Source: Psychrobacter nivimaris (GTDB lineage: Bacteria > Pseudomonadota > Gammaproteobacteria > Pseudomonadales > Moraxellaceae). From it: a stretch of DNA of 64,000 nt. The notes under the pieces were generated by a model. It ran no database searches. It was not told where the DNA came from and was given only the letters and a program-made list of their open reading frames with translations. Shown one piece after another: positions 18,367 to 27,857 of the stretch (positions are counted from its first letter, which is position 1; the number at the start of each line of letters is the position of its first letter). Both the position numbers and the translations under genes were made by a program. Location of the stretch: contig NZ_VZIZ01000003.1 in NCBI RefSeq assembly GCF_009812035.1, positions 49,381-113,380 of the forward strand. The letters are read 5' to 3'.

Positions 18367-19434
18367 ATGTCGATGACTGCGAACTCTCAACGCGGTGTTG
18401 CACTGTTGACTATCTTATTATTGGTAGTGAGTATTACTGTGGTTGCAGGGTCGATGCTTGCTAGCCAAAAAATTGCAATTAGGCGTAGTGGTCTGTTATT
18501 CGATCAGAATCAATTGCTGCAAGATATCGATGCAGGTCAACAGTTGGCAGTGACGATGATTCGCGCTGATAGCAACCTCAATGATACGGATAGTGCGCAA
18601 GATATCTGGGCACAGCCTATACCACCTTATACATTGGCTAGTCACAGTGTCAGCATCGAGCTACGCGATGAGTCTGGTCGTTTTAACATTAATAACTTGA
18701 ATCAAGATGGGTCAGCCAACACCACTGCTTTAGCAGTATTCCAACGACTACTCACGCAACTAAATCTAGAGCCTGATATTGCTATTGCTATACTTGATTG
18801 GCAAGATGCAGACGGTGAGGTATACCAAGATGGCGGTGATGAAAGTACGGTATATGCGCAGCAATCAAATGCTGTAGCAACAGATGCTCTGCCAAATCAG
18901 CCTTTTGTCAGTATCGATCAGCTACTAGAAGTGACGGGGGTAAGCGCTGAGACATTAGCAGTATTACGGCCTTATCTTACCGCAGTGCCTTATTATGTGC
19001 CGATTAATATCAATACTGCCAGTCCTGTATTGTTAGCCGCACTAGTTGATAATGCTAACAGCCAACAGATGCAATCACTGGTAGATATGCGCGCACAGCA
19101 GGCGCTGGCGTCTATTGATACAGTATGGCAATTACCGATATTCGGCAGTCTAAATGATGAGCAACGAAAAGCCTTAACACCAATGCTTGCCGTTGATAGC
19201 CAAGCATTTATGGCGCTTATCACAGCGACTGATAATGCAACTGTCGGTCAAGCTAGAGAGCGTTTTGCCACAGTCTTGATTAGTAAAACTGTCGTTGATA
19301 ATAATCAAGCAGTTAATAACAGTCAGACAGCTAATGATAATCAGGCCGCTGACAGTAGTGAGGCAAACGGTAAAATGCCCAAGGAAGTCAAAGTAGTGAC
19401 ACAGCGACTATGGGCATTTCGTCCGAGCTTTTAG
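18367..19434 (+). CDS. gspK: Type II secretion minor pseudopilin GspK
   Basis: This 355-residue pseudopilin lacks the Glu+5 found in other pilins, as is known for GspK. The short leader ends SQRG/VALLTILLLV, with the helix at about 11-30. The large globular domain has the family segments ELRDESGRFNINNLNQDG, LDWQDADGE and INTASPVLLAAL (helix-hairpin-helix-like). It lies 48 nt after gspJ and closes the operon. A Gln/Asn/Ser-rich low-complexity stretch comes before the C-terminus. Confidence 0.87.
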   Translation: MSMTANSQRGVALLTILLLVVSITVVAGSMLASQKIAIRRSGLLFDQNQLLQDIDAGQQLAVTMIRADSNLNDTDSAQDIWAQPIPPYTLASHSVSIELRDESGRFNINNLNQDGSANTTALAVFQRLLTQLNLEPDIAIAILDWQDADGEVYQDGGDESTVYAQQSNAVATDALPNQPFVSIDQLLEVTGVSAETLAVLRPYLTAVPYYVPININTASPVLLAALVDNANSQQMQSLVDMRAQQALASIDTVWQLPIFGSLNDEQRKALTPMLAVDSQAFMALITATDNATVGQARERFATVLISKTVVDNNQAVNNSQTANDNQAADSSEANGKMPKEVKVVTQRLWAFRPSF

Positions 19435-19455
19435 CAGATGGTATTGAGATCGTAT

Positions 19456-20136
19456 TTAGTCTTTTAAGCGTGTTTCTTCGCTAGACTTCCAATTATATGC
19501 CCCGTAAAAAAGCATCTGTGCTTGACGAGTGCAGTTATGTAGCATTAGCTGTTTGTTCTCTTCAATTTCGTTTAGATCAATTTCATCATCATGATCTTCT
19601 GTATAGGTCAGCTCTAGCCAATCAATAATCCAAGAAAAGAACATATTCACACCAGCTTCAGCCAATAGACGACGGTCATAAGCGTTGATATGGGTAAACG
19701 CTGGCTGCAACGCTAAGTCGTCGGCCAACCCTTGAGCATGTATCTTAATCAACTCATTGATGGCTTTGCGTACTGCTTCTGATCCACCATAACGCTCACT
19801 GACCAAGAACTGCCAGTAATAAGGCTGATCGCTGACCATATACAAGAATAGCTGAATACTTTTTGCGATTTGACGATCGAAACTACGTTTACGTCCAATC
19901 TGCAGGCTATCACTTAACGTGGCCAACGTACCGCCCAATTCCTCAATGACCAAAGCGCGCCCGAGTGACTCCATATCATCAAAATGGCGATAAAACGCAG
20001 TCGGCACAACGCCAACCTCGCGTGTTACTTGTCTGAGACTGATAGAGCTAAAAGATTGCCCTGTCATACATAAATCGAGCACAGCATTAAAAAAGGCGTG
20101 CCGAGTTTGAAGTTTTTTTTGTTCGCGACTGCTCAT
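19456..20136 (-). CDS. TetR-family regulator, FabR/DesT-like
   Basis: The 226-residue protein resembles FabR: a helix-turn-helix with the segments SFSSISLRQVTREVGVVPT and AFYRHFDDMESLG, followed by the FabR-type ligand-domain segment SDQPYYWQFLVSERYGG. FabR/DesT proteins repress unsaturated fatty acid synthesis or desaturase genes in response to acyl-CoA or acyl-ACP pools. No desaturase or fab gene is adjacent, so the target would lie elsewhere. The gene is convergent with gspK. Confidence 0.75.
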   Translation of the reverse strand: MSSREQKKLQTRHAFFNAVLDLCMTGQSFSSISLRQVTREVGVVPTAFYRHFDDMESLGRALVIEELGGTLATLSDSLQIGRKRSFDRQIAKSIQLFLYMVSDQPYYWQFLVSERYGGSEAVRKAINELIKIHAQGLADDLALQPAFTHINAYDRRLLAEAGVNMFFSWIIDWLELTYTEDHDDEIDLNEIEENKQLMLHNCTRQAQMLFYGAYNWKSSEETRLKD

Positions 20137-20240
20137 AATATTTCAAAATTGTCCGGTAGGTGTTTATCATACTCATTTCAACGCATAAATACGACTGAAA
20201 TACGCCATTCATGTTAATTTACTAAGCCTGCACTGGTCTT

Positions 20241-21665
20241 TTAAACCACTGTGCCCCAATGACCCTGCAATTCTTGCGCCAGTCGATATGCTTCGTGGTC
20301 ATTCATACCTGTAATAAAATCCAAAATATTTAAGACATTATGATAGATATCGTCAGACAAGATGCGGCGATGTTCGTCAAGATGGGGCTGTAGTAATCTT
20401 AACAGACGTTGCTGCTCAAAAGACATCGGCGGCTGCATGGTTGTAGTTTGAGATCCAGTCCAAGCGAGCGGCATAAAGGCATTCAATAGGCTATGCAGGC
20501 ATTGATTGGCCATTAGCTCCATTCTTACTTTGCTCGGATGGTTAAATATTTTTTCGCGTGCCAGCTGCTTAGCTTGATTGATACCATTCTGTACGCTGGT
20601 ATCGCAATGGGCAAATAGGCTGCCTTGTAATGTGCCAGCTAGCAATGCATCACTGTTGGCTACAAAAACATCGGTGACGGTATTGACCAAACGCATCATG
20701 GCTCGTGCCCGCAGGGAGGCAAGACTTTGTCTGACAGACATATGCGCTGGCAAGTTTACGCTACTTGGACGTTCACCAATCAGCTCATAAAATATCGTGG
20801 CGACTTCGCTATAGGTTAGCATATTCAGATGGATGCCATCTTCTAAATCGATTAGCGCATAACAGATGTCATCTGCTGCTTCTAGCAGGTAAGCCAATGG
20901 ATGGCGCGCAAAGCCATCGTGTTGCTCTGAGCGTGGCAAATGCAAACACGCAGCTAATTCCTCCAATTGAGACGCCTCACTATAAAAGCAGCCAAATTTC
21001 TGCACGGTATAATGGTTGTCATTGACATCATTGCTGTGAGTCGCCAACCACGGATACTTCATAAAGGCGCCTAGCGTGGCACAGGTGAGCCGCATACCGC
21101 CCTTATCAGGGTGATGTTCATTACGTGCCAATAGGCGAAATCCTTGAGCATTACCCTCGTATGCCAGTAAGTCTAATCGCTCGTTGCTGCTTAAATTTTG
21201 CAAAATCGCTTGCGGCTCAGGCTGCCTAAACCAATCACGAATCGCATACTCTCCAGCGTGACCAAAAGGCGGATTGCCAATATCGTGAGCAAGACAAGCT
21301 GCTTGTACGATCACACCGACGTCTGCAGGTAAAACTCCTGCTGGTAGGCCGCTACCTAATGCGTCATGGATTTTTTCGGCAGCCATCATTCCCAAAGAGC
21401 GACCAATAGAAGACACTTCTAGCGAGTGAGTCAGGCGCGTATGAATACCGAGCTGATTGGTCAGTGGATGGACTTGGGTTTTCTGATTTAACTGGCGAAA
21501 AGAGTGGGAAAATACCAGTCTGTCATAGTCTTTATGAAACTGAGAGCGAGTACTGGTATTGGCGTTAAATTTTTTGGAAGCACCAAGACGTTGTGAGTTG
21601 AGAAGATGTGACCATTGTGTGGTAGGGGACGGCAAAGAGGTTGGTGTAATTAGCATATTAAACAT
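20241..21665 (-). CDS. dGTP triphosphohydrolase-like HD-domain protein
   Basis: This 474-residue protein has the HD metal-binding motifs of the Dgt family: RLTHSLEVSSIGRSLG, CLAHDIGNPPFGHAGEYAIRDW and ADDICYALIDLEDGI. Enzymes of this family hydrolyse dNTPs to deoxynucleosides and triphosphate. Length fits the Dgt type 1/2 range. An alternative start is ATG 21654-21656 (three codons in). It is followed on the same strand, 104 nt away, by the FabR-like gene. Confidence 0.88.
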   Translation of the reverse strand: MFNMLITPTSLPSPTTQWSHLLNSQRLGASKKFNANTSTRSQFHKDYDRLVFSHSFRQLNQKTQVHPLTNQLGIHTRLTHSLEVSSIGRSLGMMAAEKIHDALGSGLPAGVLPADVGVIVQAACLAHDIGNPPFGHAGEYAIRDWFRQPEPQAILQNLSSNERLDLLAYEGNAQGFRLLARNEHHPDKGGMRLTCATLGAFMKYPWLATHSNDVNDNHYTVQKFGCFYSEASQLEELAACLHLPRSEQHDGFARHPLAYLLEAADDICYALIDLEDGIHLNMLTYSEVATIFYELIGERPSSVNLPAHMSVRQSLASLRARAMMRLVNTVTDVFVANSDALLAGTLQGSLFAHCDTSVQNGINQAKQLAREKIFNHPSKVRMELMANQCLHSLLNAFMPLAWTGSQTTTMQPPMSFEQQRLLRLLQPHLDEHRRILSDDIYHNVLNILDFITGMNDHEAYRLAQELQGHWGTVV

Positions 21666-21832
21666 CCGGAACCAAGGGAGCCTCTAGCATAGCAAAATAG
21701 CGCCCTTGGTACAGCTATATAGTCAGAGAACTACTAAACGGCTACCGTGTTACCCTCCTTAGAGGTACTATTTTTACAATCTGCAGTCGGCTACCTTGTA
21801 CCCGTTTTAGACTTCTTTGACTAGAGTTAATG

Positions 21833-21918
21833 CCCTATAAATTGGATACGGTGTCAGTCTTGCTTAGCCTACTACTGGTAGTAACTTCACTCGCCTTGCT
21901 TGTATCCAAATTATATGG
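21833..21918. repeat. Nested inverted repeat (possible MITE-like element)
   Basis: Outer arms at 21833-21849 (CCCTATAAATTGGATAC) and 21902-21918 (GTATCCAAATTATATGG) are complementary over 17 positions with two mismatches. An inner hairpin, TACTAC/GTAGTA (21870-21883), lies between them. The 86-bp unit sits between the dgt-like gene and the lipoprotein gene and contains no reading frame. It could be a small non-autonomous element or a structured transcript end; it lacks a T-tract for a simple terminator. Confidence 0.45.
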
Positions 21919-21929
21919 AATCAACTATA

Positions 21930-22463
21930 TTAAGACTTTTGACAGTTAAAAATTACGTCTTCCTTGTCGATAGCTACATCGCTATCGAGTGTTTTATTGA
22001 GCAATGTCGCTTTGTCTCCATTTACTTGCCATATGATGCCGTGGGTATCGTCTAATCCAATATCGCTAGTATAGATGTTTTTATCAACATCAGTTTCACT
22101 ATCAGCGGCAGCTGTTAAATCGTATTCGATACCATCGATGAGCAAATGCGCTGTCTGTGGTGTACTGTCGCTATGATAAGAAACGCCGATAGTAGCAGTA
22201 GGCTCACAAGAGAAAGGAGTGCTGTTGCTGGCGTGTGCTTCATGATCGTGACCTGCGTGCGTATGTTCTTCGTGGCCGTGCTCTTCATGCTCTTTATCGT
22301 CATGCATCTCATGACCTGGTTTATGTTCGGCGTGATTATCTACTGGTGCTCCTTCAGATACCACTGCATCGGTATCGTTGTTCGGCTGACAGCCCAGTAA
22401 AGAGCCTGCTATCACACTACCTAGTATAGTAATACCTGCAAGTTTAGAAAAATAAGCCGCCAT
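21930..22463 (-). CDS. His-rich lipoprotein with MliC-like C-terminal domain
   Basis: A 177-residue lipoprotein with signal peptide and lipobox LLGC (cysteine at about 25). A His/Glu/Asp-rich linker follows (about 44-80; HEEHGHEEHTHAGHDHEAH) of the kind that binds Zn, Ni or Cu. The C-terminal 95 residues show the MliC/PliC lysozyme-inhibitor pattern: FSCEPTATIGVSYHSD, HLLIDGIEYDL, IIWQVNGDKATLLN and FNCQK, with two cysteines for a disulfide. The start at 22463 is chosen for the AGGA 8 nt upstream; an upstream ATG would add five residues. Likely location is the inner face of the outer membrane. The MliC assignment is by pattern only. Confidence 0.65.
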   Translation of the reverse strand: MAAYFSKLAGITILGSVIAGSLLGCQPNNDTDAVVSEGAPVDNHAEHKPGHEMHDDKEHEEHGHEEHTHAGHDHEAHASNSTPFSCEPTATIGVSYHSDSTPQTAHLLIDGIEYDLTAAADSETDVDKNIYTSDIGLDDTHGIIWQVNGDKATLLNKTLDSDVAIDKEDVIFNCQKS

Positions 22464-22528
22464 AATATAAGTCCTCAAATAAGCAAAATAAAGATATGTT
22501 ATAATATAACATTTAATATATAAAATAA

Positions 22529-22559
22529 AGCCGATGATGGAGAATATCCAACATCGGCT
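22529..22559 (-). terminator. Terminator after ychF
   Basis: On the minus strand AGCCGATG pairs with CATCGGCT, with an inner TTGGA/TCCAT extension, followed by TTATTTTAT. It lies about 33 nt past the ychF stop codon and upstream of the lipoprotein gene. Confidence 0.6.
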
Positions 22560-22591
22560 AATTAACTTTAAACAAGCTATACTATTTAAAG

Positions 22592-23683
22592 TTACACGTT
22601 AAATCTAAAGTGCATTACGTCGCCATCTTGTACGATGTAAGTTTTACCTTCTAGACGCGATTTACCAGCAGCAGCAGCGCCTTTTTCACCGTTGTATTCG
22701 ATAAAGTCGTCATAAGCAATGACCTCAGCGCGAATAAAGCCGCGCTCAAAATCAGTATGAATTACGCCAGCTGCTTGCGGCGCTGTCGCACCAATAGCGA
22801 CAGTCCATGCGCGAACTTCTTTGACACCAGCGGTAAAGTAAGTCTGCATATCAAGCAAATCATAACCACCACGAATGACTTGATCTAGACCGGCTTCCTC
22901 CATGTCCATTTCAGCCAAAAAGTCTTTTTTGTCTTCTTCATCAAGCTGAGCAATTTCAGCTTCGATTTGGTTACATAGTGCGATGACGATAGAATCTTCA
23001 CCAGTGGCATAGTCGCGCACTGCGTCAAGATATGGATTATTTTCAAAACCATCCTCAGCGACGTTAGCGATATACATGGTTGGCTTTAGGGTGATTAAAC
23101 CGTAGCTTCTGATCAGTTTTTTCTCATCAGCGTCTAGGTTAGCAGCACGAGCCGCTTTACCTTCTGCTAATAATGGTTCAACTTTTTTGAACACATTAAG
23201 CAATGCTTGCGCGTCCTTATCACCACCTTTAGCCTTTTTGGTTTGGTTGTGGATTGCGCGATCAACAGCTTCTAAATCTGCAAGTGCCAGTTCAGTGTTG
23301 ATGGTTTCGATATCATCAATCGGGCTAACGCGGCCATCAACGTGGACGACGTTGTCATCATCAAAACAGCGTACAACGTGAGCAATCGCATCGGTCTCAC
23401 GGATGTTGGCTAGGAACTGGTTACCCATGCCTTCGCCTTTCGACGCGCCTGCGACCAAACCTGCGATATCAACAAACTCCATGGTCGTTGGTAATACGCG
23501 CTCAGGATTGACGATGTCAGCCAGTTGTTTTAGGCGTGGGTCTGGTACTGGTACGATACCCGTGTTGGGATCTTTGGTACAAAATGGAAAGTTTTCAGCG
23601 GCGATACCCGCTTTGGTCAACGCATTAAACAAGGTGGATTTACCCACGTTCGGTAGGCCGACGATGCCGCAATTAAAACCCAT
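22592..23683 (-). CDS. ychF: Redox-regulated ATPase YchF (OLA1-type)
   Basis: The 363-residue protein is YchF, an Obg-related P-loop NTPase that prefers ATP and associates with ribosomes. It has GLPNVGKST (residues 9-17), [21 protein letters not shown], a coiled-coil domain in the middle and a C-terminal TGS domain ([19 protein letters not shown]). Length is exactly typical. In many bacteria ychF adjoins pth; here it is single, with a 409-bp gap upstream (23684-24092) in which I see no gene or clear structure. Confidence 0.95.
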   Translation of the reverse strand: MGFNCGIVGLPNVGKSTLFNALTKAGIAAENFPFCTKDPNTGIVPVPDPRLKQLADIVNPERVLPTTMEFVDIAGLVAGASKGEGMGNQFLANIRETDAIAHVVRCFDDDNVVHVDGRVSPIDDIETINTELALADLEAVDRAIHNQTKKAKGGDKDAQALLNVFKKVEPLLAEGKAARAANLDADEKKLIRSYGLITLKPTMYIANVAEDGFENNPYLDAVRDYATGEDSIVIALCNQIEAEIAQLDEEDKKDFLAEMDMEEAGLDQVIRGGYDLLDMQTYFTAGVKEVRAWTVAIGATAPQAAGVIHTDFERGFIRAEVIAYDDFIEYNGEKGAAAAGKSRLEGKTYIVQDGDVMHFRFNV

Positions 23684-24092
23684 AACATTCTCTCAATGTA
23701 TTAATAAAATCAGTTGGTATAAAGTTTGGTTAAATGATAAATCAAAATTGGGCACATTGTAGCAAATTTACCCGAATAGGGGTGAGGTTGTTACGGTATA
23801 TGCTCAGGTTTTTACTCGATGATAATACGCAGCTTTATGATAAAAGTAGGTCATATTAGGAGCTTAAAAATGAATAAGGCGAATCAATACGAGTGACACA
23901 TAGCTTATGTGAGCCGATAAACCCTATTTTTTAATATGCTAAACTGTCACGCACAGATAAGGGCTTGAACTTCACGTAAATTCAGCACAGATATTCTGCT
24001 AGGTTTAGCAAATCATACTTATTCTAAAGCTATAAGCAGTCAGACATACGCTGATAATATCGCCAAAATAAAATGTAAGGCAATTTTAGACA
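23684..24092. other. Intergenic region between divergent ychF and helicase
   Basis: A 409-bp divergent spacer. It is moderately AT-rich and closed in all frames beyond short lengths, with no evident hairpin or RNA gene. It presumably carries the promoters of both flanking genes. Confidence 0.5.
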
Positions 24093-26291
24093 ATGACAAC
24101 CTCGATTTTTGACACACGCCACTATAAATACCCGCAAAACTTCCTTGAGATGAAGCCTAAACTGACTCGACTTGAGCAGGCTATTAAAAAGCTAGAAGCA
24201 AATTTAATTGATACTGCTGAGACAAAAAATATTAAGTTGTTAAAGCAGAGGCTAGATAGTGGATTGGGGTTAAAGGTCGATTATGCCAGTGAGTTAAATC
24301 CTGATCAGTTAATGGCCGCGACTACGATCGACGGCAAAGTATTGGTGATTGCGGGTGCAGGTTCGGGCAAGACTAAAACGCTCACCTATCGGACCAGTTA
24401 TCTATTAGAAAACGGAGTGTCGCCTAAAGAGGTTTTGCTACTGACCTTTACGCGTAAAGCCGCGAATGAGATAAAAGATAGAGCGAAATCTTTGCTAGCT
24501 AGCAGTCTTTCAAATCAAGAGCTATCAGATGAAGAGCTGGCTGATGATAAACTGCCAACTGATAAGGCATTAAATAGCATCACTAGTGGTACTTTTCATT
24601 CGTTTTGCAATATGTTGCTACGACAATATTCAGGGCTACTCGGTATCAATCCAAGGTTTACCATTTTGGATACTGGTGATAGTGAAGATGCTATCGACTT
24701 GGTACATAAAGAAAAAAAGTATCCTACCCAAACCAAAACCCAAGCCTTTCCGCGCAAAAAAACATTGCAAAATATCATTTCAACCTCTAGAAACAGACGC
24801 GTTCCTATTCGCGACCTAATAGAAAGTAGCTATCCTGATATCGCCGTACATATTCCTATCATCGAGCAATTAGCAATTGATTTTCATGAGTATAAGCGCG
24901 CCAATCATTTATACGATTTTGATGACATCATCAGCCAAGTGGTACGTCATCTAAAAACCAACGACACCTTTAGGCAGCGACTTCAAAACACGTATCGTTA
25001 TGTCATGGTTGATGAATATCAAGATACCAACATTCCACAAAAGCAGCTAATCGATTTGATCTGTGAGCCTGATTCGGTGTCACTAATGGTCGTTGGTGAT
25101 GACAATCAAAGCATCTATGCCTTTCGCGGTGCTAATTACGAAAATATTTTGCTATTTGGTGAGACGTATCCCAATGCCAAACTTATCAAGCTTGAGCAAA
25201 ATTATCGCAGTACACCTTCGGTACTAAACTATATCAACGCGTTGTCAGCGCAAATCACGCTAGGCTATCAAAAGCAGCTGTATTCTGATGCGCCAATAGC
25301 AGGCGACAAGCCAATATTTCGACGACTCAGCGATGAGACAAAAGAAGCGAGTTATATCACTGATAAGATAGTCGCGCTAAAGCCTGAGTATGATTATAAC
25401 GACTTTGCGGTATTGTGCCGCACGTCTTTTCAGTCCAATTATGTACAGCTAGAGTTTATGGCGCGCAATATTCCCTTCATCGTGGTGGGCGGTATCAAGT
25501 TTATTGAAAGACGCCATATCAAAGACGTATTGGCCTTTGTCAAAGTTCTCTATAACCCGAACGATACGATTGCTTGGCATCGTATTTTAACTTTGTTTAA
25601 AGGGGTAGGAGCAGTCACGGCGACGCGCTTAACCCAAGCCATCACCGCTGACAATAATGCGTTTGAGTCGCTACTGGCAGCATCGTTTGCCAAAAAAAGC
25701 GATCAGCTAAAGCCTCTATATCACACGCTTACCAAGGCCCAGCAAGCAGAAACGGTTGAGGCAGCCATTGAGCATATTCTTGAGTTTTATATCCCTGTGT
25801 TAAAGTTGATAGAAGACAACTGGCGTGAGCGTAGCGAGGACTTCCGGGTGCTAAAGAATTTAGCGACAGAGCACACGAGCCTCGATAGCTTTTTAGAAAA
25901 TCTTGCGCTCGATCCGCCCAATGACTCAGTCGCGGTCATGGAAAGCTCTGACGATGGACAAAGTAATGATAAAGTCACGATCTCAACCATTCATAGTGCT
26001 AAGGGGCTTGAATGGCCAGTGGTGTTCGTTAACTCGTTGGTCGATGGCATCACGCCGCATCATCGTTCATTAGATGACTTTGAAGCATTAGAAGAAGAGC
26101 GTAAGCTGTTCTATGTGGCCTGTAGTCGTGCAAAAACGCAGCTGTATTTGACCGCGCCGAATTACTTCTCTAGTTACTCTGGATACTTTGATATGGCCTC
26201 ACGCTTTATTGCGGAGCTATCGGCTGACGAGGTAACAGTAGAGACGGTAAAATCGCCTATCAAGAAAAATGATGACCCAATATGGTGGTGA
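24093..26291 (+). CDS. UvrD/Rep-family ATP-dependent DNA helicase
   Basis: This 732-residue superfamily 1A helicase has Q-motif LNPDQLMAATTIDG, Walker A AGAGSGKTKTL (about 87-97), motif Ia LLTFTRKAANEI, DEYQDTN (motif II), GDDNQSIYAFRGA (III), LEQNYRST (IV), TIHSAKGLEWPVVFV (V) and LFYVACSRAK (VI). All catalytic motifs are intact, so it should be a 3'-5' helicase. About 65 N-terminal residues precede the helicase core, and the C-terminus is short. It is not obviously UvrD (which carries a longer C-terminal region) or Rep. It stands alone. Confidence 0.9.
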   Translation: MTTSIFDTRHYKYPQNFLEMKPKLTRLEQAIKKLEANLIDTAETKNIKLLKQRLDSGLGLKVDYASELNPDQLMAATTIDGKVLVIAGAGSGKTKTLTYRTSYLLENGVSPKEVLLLTFTRKAANEIKDRAKSLLASSLSNQELSDEELADDKLPTDKALNSITSGTFHSFCNMLLRQYSGLLGINPRFTILDTGDSEDAIDLVHKEKKYPTQTKTQAFPRKKTLQNIISTSRNRRVPIRDLIESSYPDIAVHIPIIEQLAIDFHEYKRANHLYDFDDIISQVVRHLKTNDTFRQRLQNTYRYVMVDEYQDTNIPQKQLIDLICEPDSVSLMVVGDDNQSIYAFRGANYENILLFGETYPNAKLIKLEQNYRSTPSVLNYINALSAQITLGYQKQLYSDAPIAGDKPIFRRLSDETKEASYITDKIVALKPEYDYNDFAVLCRTSFQSNYVQLEFMARNIPFIVVGGIKFIERRHIKDVLAFVKVLYNPNDTIAWHRILTLFKGVGAVTATRLTQAITADNNAFESLLAASFAKKSDQLKPLYHTLTKAQQAETVEAAIEHILEFYIPVLKLIEDNWRERSEDFRVLKNLATEHTSLDSFLENLALDPPNDSVAVMESSDDGQSNDKVTISTIHSAKGLEWPVVFVNSLVDGITPHHRSLDDFEALEEERKLFYVACSRAKTQLYLTAPNYFSSYSGYFDMASRFIAELSADEVTVETVKSPIKKNDDPIWW

Positions 26292-26555
26292 TTTTTTGAG
26301 GATATTGATGGTATCTATCATACTGGGTTTTAGTGTGTATTTTGCGGATTTTGGTCGTCCAATAATGGCTTGATACGCCAACTATTCCTTCTGAAAATCA
26401 CCTACAAATAAATGTATAGCCAAAAGTAGTTAATAGCAAAAATATTTTTCAAATAAGGGTTTAAAATTTATCCCAATGCGTTACTATGACCACCTAATTT
26501 GGTAAGACCTTTATATTTGATACTCTGTATTAACACCCTAAGAAAAGGATAGGTT

Positions 26556-27803
26556 ATGCGCTACGAAGTGATCGTTATCGGTGCAGGTATGGTTGGCACG
26601 TCAATCGCGTGGCATCTACAAAAAAATAACTCAAACGTATTACTCTTAGACAAGAAATTGCCAGGGTCAGAGACCTCATATGGTAATGCCGGCTTGATTC
26701 AGCGCGAAGCGATTCATACGCATCCTTTTCCTCGTCAGCTGACAGAGATGATCCGAGTATTACCTAATCAAGGTACTGATATTCGTTATCGTATTCCAGC
26801 TATTCTGCGTTATCACCAAGCGCTGCTACAGTACTGGAAATACTCAACGCCTGCGTCAGTCAAAAAAATCGAATCTGAGTGGCAGACGTTGATTGAGCAT
26901 TGTACCAGTGAGCACCAAACCATGATTAGCGCCTCTGGTGCTGATGAGCTCATTACTCGTGATGGTTGGCTACAATTGCATCGCTCAGAAGAGACTTTCA
27001 AAGAAGCGCAAGCATCCGCCATTGATGCGCGTAATCAAGGGGTTGAGCACAATGTATTGAACCTTGAACAACTAAAAGCAATGGAGCCTCGCGCCAATTT
27101 TGACGGTTTCGTTGGTGCTATTCATTGGTTGAATTCATGGCAGGTATCAAACCCAAGCTCGCTGGTAAAAGCCTATGCAAAAAACTTCCAAGACATGCAA
27201 GGTACGATCAAAGAAAATGACGTCAAAGAAATCGTCAAAGAGGCGGATGGCTGGAAAATCATCACTGACAAAGATACGTACTATAGTGATAAATTGGTCA
27301 TCGCAGCAGGTCCTTGGTCGAATGATTTGATCAGACCACTTGGTTACAATCTGCCATTGTTCCCAATGCGTGGCTATCATCAGCATTTCAAAGTGACAGA
27401 CAAAAATACAATCCATCATAGTATGTTTGATATGGATAAAGGGTTTGTCATGGGGCCGATGCAGCAGGGTATCCGTATCACTACGGGCGCTGAGATGACT
27501 ACCATGAATGCGCCAAAGAACTTTGGTCAATTACAAACGGTATTGAAGCTTGCAAGAAAAATTTTGCCATTAGAAGATGCGGTTGAGAGTGAAGCATGGG
27601 CAGGATCGCGTCCTTGTATGCCTGACATGAAGCCCGTCATCGGTCCTGCTGATAAGCATGACAAGCTCTGGTTCGCATTTGGTCACAGCCATCAAGGCTT
27701 CACTTTGGGACCAATGACAGGCCGTTTGGTTGAAGAGATGATTCATAATAAGCCAGCATTGGTCGATTTAGCGCCATTTAGCGCTCAGCGTTTTTCTAAC
27801 TAA
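26556..27803 (+). CDS. DadA-like FAD-dependent amine/D-amino acid oxidoreductase
   Basis: This 415-residue DAO-family flavoprotein has the N-terminal dinucleotide-binding motif VIVIGAGMVGTSIAWHL (about 5-21). The DAO pattern follows: SYGNAGLIQ, FPMRGYHQHF, EAWAGSRPCMPDMKPVIGP and FAFGHSHQGFTLGPMTGRLVEEM near the C-terminus. It resembles DadA, which oxidises D-amino acids to imines and then 2-oxo acids. AAGG precedes the ATG. The ridA gene 54 nt downstream supports an imine-producing reaction. The specific substrate is unknown. Confidence 0.85.
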   Translation: MRYEVIVIGAGMVGTSIAWHLQKNNSNVLLLDKKLPGSETSYGNAGLIQREAIHTHPFPRQLTEMIRVLPNQGTDIRYRIPAILRYHQALLQYWKYSTPASVKKIESEWQTLIEHCTSEHQTMISASGADELITRDGWLQLHRSEETFKEAQASAIDARNQGVEHNVLNLEQLKAMEPRANFDGFVGAIHWLNSWQVSNPSSLVKAYAKNFQDMQGTIKENDVKEIVKEADGWKIITDKDTYYSDKLVIAAGPWSNDLIRPLGYNLPLFPMRGYHQHFKVTDKNTIHHSMFDMDKGFVMGPMQQGIRITTGAEMTTMNAPKNFGQLQTVLKLARKILPLEDAVESEAWAGSRPCMPDMKPVIGPADKHDKLWFAFGHSHQGFTLGPMTGRLVEEMIHNKPALVDLAPFSAQRFSN

Positions 27804-27857
27804 GCGCGACTTGACTGACTAAACACAGATTCAAATTAATAAATGAAAGGTATAGAC

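Noticed and set aside
22146..22429. Two overlapping plus-strand frames opposite the His-rich lipoprotein
   Set aside because: Shadow frames of the His/Glu-rich codons; no start signal and no family.
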